A stretch of 64,000 nt of DNA from Halocaridina rubra (taxonomy: Eukaryota > Arthropoda > Malacostraca > Decapoda > Atyidae): contig JAXCGZ010001913.1 in the NCBI GenBank assembly GCA_037179515.1, positions 45,001 to 109,000 of the forward strand, written 5' to 3'. How positions within the stretch are numbered: position 1 is the first letter of the stretch; each line of letters begins with the position of its first letter. The translations under genes were made by a program, and so were the position numbers. Below are positions 53,215 through 61,589 of the stretch, one piece after another. The notes beneath the pieces are model-generated. The model was not told the origin of the DNA, did no database searches, and worked only from the letters and a program-made list of their open reading frames with translations.

Positions 53215-54345
53215 AGGTAATGCCAACGGCTTCCTAACTTAACTAGTTCCAATTATCAACTATTCTTACATTAAGAAGTAATTCCTTAAATCCTGCAAAG
53301 AGATTTTCTTACACTATGAGCTCTAGACTGATATCATAATATCGATCCTTAACCACTCTGTCAAGAACATGAAGGAATTTAAAAATTGCCATCATATGCC
53401 ACCTCTTCCTTCTAACCTCGGGTAGTGGTATATCTAACTCCTTCAACATTACTACATAACTGAGTATCCATATCTTTATTACCACCTTTGTAGCATGTCT
53501 TTGAGCTTTCTCTAGACAGCTTATATACTTTCCAGTGCAGATACCAAAAGGATGCTGAATTTTCAAGCTTTGATCTCATATAAGTCATAACATTTCTCAA
53601 TTTTTCCTTGCCCATGTGCCTGAAGGCCACCTTATGTTTGCTGAGAAAGCAGATGCTGCCTTTACTACACCATTTATACGCCTTTCAGAAGACATATCTT
53701 CTAATATCCTGCTCTTGAGTGCTCATACTTAGGCCTTCTTGCACTTTTGCTCATTCTCATTAGTTTATAATTTGAATAAAAAATTCCATTAGCCAATTTT
53801 CTGACTAATGTTTAGGTCTTCCTGAAGTTCTTTACTATTACTCTCCTCTTTTACTTTCTTCACAATCTTTGTATCATCTGGAAACATATTCAAATATGCT
53901 CTTTAGACTCAGGTAGGTCTTTTACATATATATGGAATAAAAGTGAGCCTCAATCTGTTACCTGTGGAACCCCATGGCGAGTTTATCTATTGTACGACAT
54001 TGAGTGTTTTGTAACCCTTTGTTCCCTTCCTGCTATGTAAGATTTGTATCCAGTCCAAGACATTTGTCCTATTCTTGTCATTACTTATAGCTTCTTCAAA
54101 GTCTCTCATGAGAGACTACATCAAAATCATTCTGATAATCTAAGAATATTTAATCTGTCCAGCCCTCTCTTTCTTGTAAAGTTTGGCTTATTTCACAAAA
54201 TTCCAGTAAGTTTGTCACTGTAGAGCTGCCTTCTCTGAATCCATTGTCTCACCGAGAAAGAGATTATGGACTCCAGGTGAAAAGAAATGTTCCTTCTCAG
54301 TAGTTACTCCATAAATATGTAAACTATGTTGTCCAAGGGGTAGGA
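53215..54345 (-). mobile_element. Decayed CR1-like LINE
   Basis: Minus strand carries LEKAQRHATKV, LSYVVMLKELDIPLPEVRRK, FRHMGKEKLRNV, then antisense traces of VPQGSVLGP-like and FLDFQKAF-like regions up to 54345, matching order of the intact copies with many stops. Diverged (old). Confidence 0.8.
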
Positions 54346-54389
54346 CTACTGTTCTACGCACACTGTTTCACCATCAGACTCAAACAGAT

Positions 54390-56430
54390 TGCTGCATACC
54401 TGTCACCAAAGTAGGTGTAATTCATGCCAGAGAGAAATGGTTCGATAATGGGTGTAAAAGAGCTAAGGAGTGGAGAGACAAATGCTGGAAAAGGTATAGG
54501 AGGAGAAAAAACATAAATGCCTGGCAAACCTACAAAAGAGCAAGAAATGACTACCTAAGTAAAAGGAGAGAGGCAGAGAGAGATTATGAGAGGGACATCA
54601 CCAGGAAGGCTAAAGAAAATCCCAAGCTTTTCCACAGCTTTATCAGAGGAAAACTGAAGGTAAAAGAACAGGTTTTAAGGCTAAAGAGAGCGGATGGAAG
54701 CATCACTGAGACGGACGAAGAGATCTGCAAAGAATTGAACAAGGAGTTTCAGTCAGTATTTACAGTAGAAAATACCCCACCCCCTCAGATTGCAGTGATA
54801 GAAGCTCAAGGGCCGGTATTAGAGAACATCAACCTTACAGTCACAGAGGTATGCAAAGCCCTGATGGATTTAGATGTTCATAAAGCTGCAGGTCCTGATG
54901 ACATATCCCCTCATGTGCTTAAAAAATGCGCAAACACAATATCAGTGGCACTAAGTATCATATTTAAGGAGTCACTGGAGTCGGGGGAGATTCCAAGATG
55001 CTGGAAACAAGCAAATGTGATACCTATCTTCAAAAAGGGAAGGAGGGATACGGCTCTGAACTATAGACCAGTTTCCTTGACCAGCATAGTTTGCAAACTT
55101 ATGGAGAAACTACTAAGGAAACATATCTCTCTTCACTTGGAATCCTTCAACTTTTTGTCAGTGAGGCAACATGGCTTCAGAGAAGGAAGATCAACAGTAA
55201 CAAACTTATTAGAATTTTATGATGAGGTAAGCCAAATCTTACAGGAAAGAGAGGGCTGGGCAGATTGCATATTCCTAGACTTCCAGAAAGCGTTTGACAC
55301 TGTTCCACATGGGAGATTTATTAGGAAGCTGCAATCAATGGCTAGAATAGGTGGAAATGTCTTGGAATGGATAAAAACTTACTTAGAAGGAAGGGAACAG
55401 AGGGTTAGAGTAAGACACTCAGTGTCTGAATGGAGAAGAGTTAGTAGTGGAGTTCCACAGGGTTCAGTTTTAGGGCCACTTTTGTTCCTTGTATATGTAA
55501 ATGACCTACCAGAGTCTGTAAATTCATTCATGAATATGTTTGCAGATGATGCAAAGATTGTGAAGAAAGTAAAAAACGAGCACAATGGTAGAGAACTTCA
55601 GGAGGATCTAAATAATCTGCATGAGTGGTCAGAAAAGTGGCTAATGAAATTCAATACCTCAAAATGTAAGGTAATGAGAATGGGTACAAGTGCAAGAAGG
55701 CCCAAGCTTGACTACTCGGTGGCTGGAGTACAACTTCAAGAGACAGAAAATGAGAGAGATCTAGGAGTAAACATACTGGCAGATTTGTCTCCAGAAATAC
55801 ATATAAATGGCGTAGTAAGGGCAGCATATGCATTCTTATCAAATGTAAGGGTAGCCTTCAGGCACATGGACAAGGAAATGTTCAGAAATATTTATGTAAC
55901 CTATGTGAGGCCAAAACTCGAATATGCAGCCCCCTTTTGGAATCCGCACTTGAAAAAGCACATAGCTAAGCTTGAAAAAGTTCAAAGACATGCCACGAAA
56001 CTGGTGCCAGAAATACGCAATCTCAGTTATGATGAGAGGCTGAGGGAATTAGACTTGCCATCACTCGAAGCTAGAAGAGTAAGGGGGGATATGGTGACAG
56101 TCTTTAAATTCCTTCATGGTTATGATAGAGTGGATAGGGATCGATATTTCGATATGGCTGGCTCTAGAACTAGAGGTCATAGTTTGAAGCTTCGTAAGAA
56201 AACTTCTTTGCAGGATGTAAGGAAATACTTTTTCAGTGTAAGAGTAGTTGATAATTGGAATTCGTTAAGCGAGGAGGTAGTTAATGCTATCTCAATCCAT
56301 AGTTTTAAGGACAGGTACGATAAGTATCACTAAGTCTAAAATGGAACCGATCAGGAGACGGGAAGATACGAGCTTTGGGCTCTTTCCCGTAAACACAATT
56401 AGGTAATCACAATTAGGTAATCACATACAA
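54390..56430 (+). mobile_element. CR1-like LINE, 5'-truncated but open
   Basis: Starts in the endonuclease-RT linker (CCIPVTKVGVIHAREKWFDN) and stays open to the stop at 56333; 3' UTR with aatggaaccgatcaggagac and the tandem terminus aattaggtaatcacaattag. Head-to-head with the older CR1 copy at 53.2-54.3 kb. Confidence 0.93.
54735..56333 (+). CDS. CR1-like reverse transcriptase, 532 codons from first ATG
   Basis: Motifs in order: DVHKAAGPDDISPHVLKKCA, FKKGRRDTALNYRPVSLTSI, SVRQHGFREGRSTVTNLLEF, CIFLDFQKAFDTVPHGRFIR, SSGVPQGSVLGPLLFLVYVN, MNMFADDAKIVKKV (FADD), MKFNTSKCKVMRMG, ERDLGVNILADLSPEIHING, VRPKLEYAAPFWNPHLKKHI, LEKVQRHATKLVPEIRNLSY, and the CR1-type end MAGSRTRGHSLKLRKKTSLQ and [17 protein letters not shown]. 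No stop or frameshift, so this is a recent insertion. The frame is open further upstream to 54390; the ATG at 54735 is only the first Met. Confidence 0.93.
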   Translation: MNKEFQSVFTVENTPPPQIAVIEAQGPVLENINLTVTEVCKALMDLDVHKAAGPDDISPHVLKKCANTISVALSIIFKESLESGEIPRCWKQANVIPIFKKGRRDTALNYRPVSLTSIVCKLMEKLLRKHISLHLESFNFLSVRQHGFREGRSTVTNLLEFYDEVSQILQEREGWADCIFLDFQKAFDTVPHGRFIRKLQSMARIGGNVLEWIKTYLEGREQRVRVRHSVSEWRRVSSGVPQGSVLGPLLFLVYVNDLPESVNSFMNMFADDAKIVKKVKNEHNGRELQEDLNNLHEWSEKWLMKFNTSKCKVMRMGTSARRPKLDYSVAGVQLQETENERDLGVNILADLSPEIHINGVVRAAYAFLSNVRVAFRHMDKEMFRNIYVTYVRPKLEYAAPFWNPHLKKHIAKLEKVQRHATKLVPEIRNLSYDERLRELDLPSLEARRVRGDMVTVFKFLHGYDRVDRDRYFDMAGSRTRGHSLKLRKKTSLQDVRKYFFSVRVVDNWNSLSEEVVNAISIHSFKDRYDKYH

Positions 56431-56505
56431 AGAAGGAATCACACAATCAGCTGAGATGACAAGAACTAATACATGCCTCTCAACTTTTACAGATATTCTG
56501 CCCCC

Positions 56506-56638
56506 ATGGCTGACAATAACACGGGAATTGAGGTTAAGAATGGGCATTCCAGTTCTGAGAGAGATGCATTACTGGGTCCACGCAGAAGCCCACCTCCAAG
56601 ATATTCCAGCATGGATGGGGATGAATTACAGACACATG
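56506..56638 (+). CDS. Scramblase-like exon 1 (start)
   Basis: ATG in a good context (cccccATGG) within an exon that opens after a polypyrimidine tract and ag at 56491-56492. Codes for 44 residues (MADNNTGIEVKNG ... PPPRYSSMDGDEL) and ends at a consensus donor gtaagtg. Lies only ~75 bp downstream of a CR1-like LINE 3' end. Confidence 0.75.
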
Positions 56639-57001
56639 GTAAGTGTTATCAGAGGTTTTAGCCTTCACTATCCTGTTATTTTCACTCTGAGGAGACTAGA
56701 TCATTGTGAAATGTTATCGATAATTGGTACTGTGAGTATTTTGGTATATTACTGATAAGTATTGCAAGACAAATATGTGGCTTAGTGGTAGTGCTCCTGA
56801 CTTAGATTCGTCATGTTGGGGATTTTGGCTCTTCACGGTCTAAGTTTAGAGAGGGTATTCACTCAGGGTAGCAGTCACACTTGTCAAAACCAAAGTTCAT
56901 CGCAAGAGAGCACCATCCTGGCCATTAGGAGAAAAGGGAGACCATGACGTGAAACTTATTACAACTGCAATACAAATAATTATTATAATATTCAGTTTTA
57001 A

Positions 57002-57089
<88 letters not shown>

Positions 57090-57376
57090 TTTTTTTTGAA
57101 GGTAATGCAAGCAGTCCTGCCCCACCCATTGCACCCGTTCACCCAGTAGCAAATGGATCTTCAATGTACGCACCAGTAATAACTCAAATCCCACCGCCAC
57201 AACCCCATAATCCTAATGCATATGGATACTCTTATCAGTCTGGCGTTTATCCAGGTAAAAATATATTATTTATCCATTTTTTTCTTACATGCCTTATTCC
57301 CCTTTGTAAGGGGGGTGGCCAAGACAAGAAACTCGCACACACCACGATCCACACATACCTCAACCACTCCTATTAG

Positions 57377-57474
<98 letters not shown>

Positions 57475-59062
57475 TTGGTCATATTATTATTGTCATTGCT
57501 ATTGTATGAAACATATTTTGTAGGATTTCAGAGCTGCAAGCTCTTGGAGAAACTTTTCTGCCACTGCCGAAACGCATTAATGAGATATTTAGGAGCCTGC
57601 TCATGAAAAGTGCTACCTCTCGAGGAGCCCCGTTAGCCTCGTCGTCTTAGTCCAAAAAACGGATTTAATGAGACAAGCTCGAAATTTTGTGATAGTCCAA
57701 GCGCAGAGAGACTGAGCTCCGTTTCTCATTCCCTCTACAGATAATGGAGAAATGGTTCTGTAGGATTCACTTTGAGAAGTCGAGCTTGGACCCTCCAGAG
57801 AGGGAGCTCGGCCTTTGTAACTCTTGAGTTATGCTTTTCGAATATTTTCAGGTGGCTGGTGTTCCTACATACCAGGACAACATCAACCTTTTCCGCCTGG
57901 AATCGAGCACTTGGCTAACCTTCACGAAATTACAGTCACAAATCGAGGTACATTTTAGGTTCTTCATCAGGTTTACTGTAGTTTTTGCATATTGAATTTT
58001 ATATTATATTGTTTGTATTATTTTCAGTCTTTATCTTCACGTATGTAGTATAAATATGTTACGTCTTTGCTTTAGAATTAAATGCATAGGTTTTAGTTTA
58101 CGCCTTATAATATTATTATTTTCAGTTGACAACTTTTTAGACAGCAATTTTGCTTTTTACATAGTGCATGATAATGTCCTAATTCATTGGTTCTTATTTT
58201 TTTTTTTTCGAAGAGCTTTGATGGTGATTTTTTTCTCTCAAACTAAATATCTTATTTTTGTACTTATAAATTATATTATGTGCCTTTTCTCTCTTACAAT
58301 AAAATTATAACATTGCTTAACCTATTTTTCTTAATTCAGTATATTAAATCTTAACTTGACCATATTTATTTTCTCTTTCTCAATAAACTAGGAAGTAAGT
58401 ATCGTATATGGCATCACGACTCCCATCAGCTTTTCACAGCCAAGATGTTGAACCCAAGATATTGTGGTGTTGGAAGCAAAGGCGATGCGGAATTAAAAGT
58501 GTTTAATAATGCAAATTTGGAAGTTCTCAATCTGTGCAGAACTGTAGAATCCAGTGGCTGTTGTTGTTCTTTCGATGAAACAGTAAGTAAATGTTACGAG
58601 ACAGGTTTCCTTTACGATGAGGAACATAAAAATGCAATCATACAATGCCATTTTTTTTTTCATTTGGATTTATTCATTATTACAAACTTATTATTGCTCT
58701 ACTACTGCCAATTTATATTTTGAATTTGGATTTATTCATCTTTGCAAACTATTTATACACTAGAAGCAAAATGATGCAGATATAAGTACATAGCATATTG
58801 TATTGATGAAATACCATCAGTTAATTTTAAAAAAAATGCTAACAAAGCTTTATCATCAATTGCTTATATACTGTAGTTTTTTCTTTGGTAGTTGGGATTA
58901 TTGATGTTAGCGAAGGAAGTTGGTATTGGAAGACAAGTGGAAAGAAAATTAGGCACTATCTTAAGAGCTCATTGCGGTCATATTATTTTTGGCATCTGGG
59001 GTTTTCAAAATACGAAGTCAAATGTAACTGAAAGCAAAGATGATAAGGAAATAAGTTTGTAG
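56506..59062 (+). CDS. Phospholipid-scramblase-like protein, five coding exons, apparently shortened
   Basis: Scramblases move phospholipids between membrane leaflets in response to Ca2+. Exons 56506-56638, 57102-57254, 57852-57947, 58392-58582 and 58892-59062 join with consistent phases and GT/AG borders to 247 residues. Residues 1-95 are rich in Pro, Ser, Tyr and Gln, as in PLSCR N-termini. Residues 112-191 resemble the first half of the scramblase domain: GIEHLANLHEITV, KYRIWHHDSHQLF, a CCC cluster at 184-186. The last exon (192-247) has only a loose match to the GKxxKxWxGILRE..FGI segment, and the ~65 residues before that and the C-terminal membrane helix are absent. An acceptor just upstream (56491-56492) implies a 5' UTR exon. 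Could be a divergent paralogue, a decaying copy, or a gene whose true 3' exons lie past a misjudged last exon. Confidence 0.75.
57000..57089. repeat. (AAT)n just before a scramblase exon
   Basis: 30 units; ends 12 bp before the exon 2 acceptor, so it is part of intron 1 near the polypyrimidine tract. Confidence 0.95.
57102..57254 (+). CDS. Scramblase-like exon 2 (proline-rich)
   Basis: Acceptor tttttttgaag comes straight after an (AAT)n array at 57000-57089. Codes for NASSPAPPIAPVHPVANGSS then MYAPVITQIPPPQPHNP and NAYGYSYQSGVYP. Donor gtaaaa. Pro/Tyr-rich repeats of this kind carry WW/SH3-binding motifs in known scramblases. Confidence 0.75.
57289..57478 (+). repeat. LINE 3' tail and (TA)n in scramblase intron 2
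   Basis: ttattcccctttgtaaggggggtggcc resembles the tail at 11112 and 44650; then (TA)n 57379-57471. Confidence 0.7.
57852..57947 (+). CDS. Scramblase-like exon 3 (GIEHLANLHEI)
   Basis: Acceptor aatattttcag, donor gtacat. Codes for GWCSYIPGQHQPFPPGIEHL then ANLHEITVTNR, which parallels the PPGLEYLxQIDQIxV opening of the scramblase domain. Phase 1 at both ends. Confidence 0.78.
58392..58582 (+). CDS. Scramblase-like exon 4 (cysteine cluster)
   Basis: Acceptor caataaactag, donor gtaagt. Codes for SKYRIWHHDSHQLFTAK, then a stretch with RYCGVG, LKVFNNANLEVLNL and SSGCCCSFDET. The order matches KYEIKN...CC...MRIIDNxGxEVM..CSSCCC in PLSCR proteins; the Cys cluster is palmitoylated there. Confidence 0.8.
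58892..59062 (+). CDS. Scramblase-like exon 5 (terminal, weak match)
   Basis: Acceptor ttttctttggtag. Opens in the phase exon 4 requires and stays open for 56 codons to TAG. Translation starts LGLLMLAKEVGIGRQVERKL and ends DDKEISL. GTILR...FGI may echo GILREAFTDADNFGI. No membrane helix. The chance of such an open, phased exon is small but not negligible. Confidence 0.5.
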   Translation: MGLLMLAKEVGIGRQVERKLGTILRAHCGHIIFGIWGFQNTKSNVTESKDDKEISL

Positions 59063-59706
59063 TACTTTTTAATGATGAAGATCCCGAACAAAATTTAGTA
59101 ATACATATGTTTTCTAATGATTACTGCTATGAAATGCCAATTTACTGTCATCATTTTTCTTACACATCTGAAGTTATTTTTTATTTACACAGCATCTCGA
59201 TGTTGGGAACCTTCTAATGTTGAGTGACTTCCAGAACACTTTATGAAGTTTCGTAGTTACTATGTCCATTTACTAAAAATAATTATTTCTTATAAGTTAC
59301 TGGGATAACTGATTTTTGCTTGGAGGCTGTTGGTTTTATATCTTTATAAGAAATTTTATTTAGTTAATTATTCATTTTTTGCGTTCATCTTTACTAAAAA
59401 TTCTTTTGAAAATGTACTTTTGGAAGATGGTAGGCGAATTATTCGTCTGCACAATGTATTCTTTTATATACCTTTCCTTTCTTTACATGATTGTTTATTA
59501 TTCATAAGATGTTCTGGAGGTTTCTCATCTATGCATAATCTTATATATCTTGGGAATCCTGATTACTTAGGATAAAAAGTAAAATACTGAAATATATAGT
59601 CCTTTAGTCATGTCATATATTTGGATAGGACATTTACTGGGCAATATAAGACTTGCTTGAAAATGCTCTACAGATGTTTAGATCAGAGGTAAATGTACTT
59701 TTTGAT

Positions 59707-59708
<2 letters not shown>
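59063..59708. other. Downstream of the scramblase-like gene
   Basis: AT-rich, no further scramblase exon recognised, no clear poly(A) signal called. Confidence 0.5.

Positions 59709-59786
<78 letters not shown>
59709..59786. repeat. (TG)n at the 3' end of a CR1-like LINE
   Basis: 39 units, running directly into gattacctaattgtg, the antisense CR1 terminus. Confidence 0.96.
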
Positions 59787-59788
<2 letters not shown>

Positions 59789-60676
59789 TTACCTAATTGT
59801 GTTTACGGGAAAGAGCCCAAAGCTCGTATCTTCCCGTCTCCTGATCGGTTCCATTTTAGACTTAGTGATACTTATCATACCTGTCCTTAAAACTATGGAT
59901 TGATATAGCATTAACTACCTCCTCGCTTAGCCAATTCCAATTATCAACTACTCTTACACTGAAAAAGTATTTCCTTACATCCTGCAAACAAGTTTTCTTA
60001 CGAAGCTTCAAACTATGACCTCTAGTTCTAGAGCCAGCCATATCGAAATATCGATCCCTATCCACTCTATCATAACCATGAAGGAATTTAAAGACTGTCA
60101 CCATATCCCCCCTTACTCTTCTAGCTTCGAGTGATGGTAAGTCTAATTCCCTCAGCCTCTCATCATAACTGAGATTGCGTATTTCTGGCACAAGTTTCGT
60201 GGCATGTCTTTGAACTTTTTCAAGCTTAGCTATGTGCTTTTTCAAGTGCGGATTCCAAAAGGGGGCTGCATATTCGAGTTTTGGCCTCACATAGGTTACA
60301 TAAATATTTCTGAACATTTCCTTGTCCATGTGCCTGAAGGCTACCCTTACATTTGATAAGAATGCATATGCTGCCCTTACTATGCCATTTATATGTATTT
60401 CTGGAGACAAATCTGCCAGTATGTTTACTCCTAGGTCTCTCTCATTTTCTGTCTCTTGAAGTTGTACTCCAGCCACCCAGTAGTCAAGCTTGGGCCTTCT
60501 TGCACTTGTACCCATTCTCATTACCTTACATTTTGAAGCATTGAATTTCATTAGCCACTTTTCTGACCACTCATGCAGATTATTTAGATCCTCCTGAAGT
60601 TCTCTACCATTGTCCTCGTTTTTTACTTTCTTCACAATCTTTGCATCATCTGCAAACATATTCATGAATGAATTTG
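59787..60676 (-). mobile_element. CR1-like LINE 3' end, tandem copy 1
   Basis: Minus-strand frame 60665-59862 is 267 codons (from MNMFADDAKIVKKV to FKDRYDKYH) with no stop. 5' edge gaatttgt at 60676 equals that of copy 2. Confidence 0.93.
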
Positions 60677-60679
60677 TGT

Positions 60680-61586
60680 GTGATTACCTAATTGTGATTA
60701 CTTAATTGTGTTTACGGGAAAGAGCCCAAAGCTCGTATCTTCCCGTCTCCTGATCGGTTCCATTTTAGACTTAGTGATACTTATCATACCTGTCCTTAAA
60801 ACTATGGATTGAGATAGCATTAACTACCTCCTCGCTTAGCCAATTCCAATTATCAACTACTCTTACACTGAAAAAGTATTTCCTTACATCCTGCAAACAA
60901 GTTTTCTTACGAAGCTTCAAACTATGACCTCTAGTTCTAGAGCCAGCCATATCGAAATATCGATCCCTATCCACTCTATCATAACCATGAAGGAATTTAA
61001 AGACTGTCACCATATCCCCCCTTACTCTTCTAGCTTCGAGTGATGGTAAGTCTAATTCCCTCAGCCTCTCATCATAACTGAGATTGCGTATTTCTGGCAC
61101 AAGTTTCGTGGCATGTCTTTGAACTTTTTCAAGCTTAGCTATGTGCTTTTTCAAGTGCGGATTCCAAAAGGGGGCTGCATATTCGAGTTTTGGCCTCACA
61201 TAGGTTACATAAATATTTCTGAACATTTCCTTGTCCATGTGCCTGAAGGCTACCCTTACATTTGATAAGAATGCATATGCTGCCCTTACTATGCCATTTA
61301 TATGTATTTCTGGAGACAAATCTGCCAGTATGTTTACTCCTAGGTCTCTCTCATTTTCTGTCTCTTGAAGTTGTACTCCAGCCACCCAGTAGTCAAGCTT
61401 GGGCCTTCTTGCACTTGTACCCATTCTCATTACCTTACATTTTGAAGTATTGAATTTCATTAGCCACTTTTCTGACCACTCATGCAGATTATTTAGATCC
61501 TCCTGAAGTTCTCTACCATTGTCCTCGTTTTTTACTTTCTTCACAATCTTTGCATCATCTGCAAACATATTCATGAATGAATTTGT
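60680..61586 (-). mobile_element. CR1-like LINE 3' end, tandem copy 2
   Basis: Frame 61574-60771, 267 codons, differs from copy 1 by very few residues (one Ala to Thr at FNTSKCK). Same 5' break as copy 1. Offset from copy 1 is 909 bp. Confidence 0.93.
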
Positions 61587-61589
61587 CTG

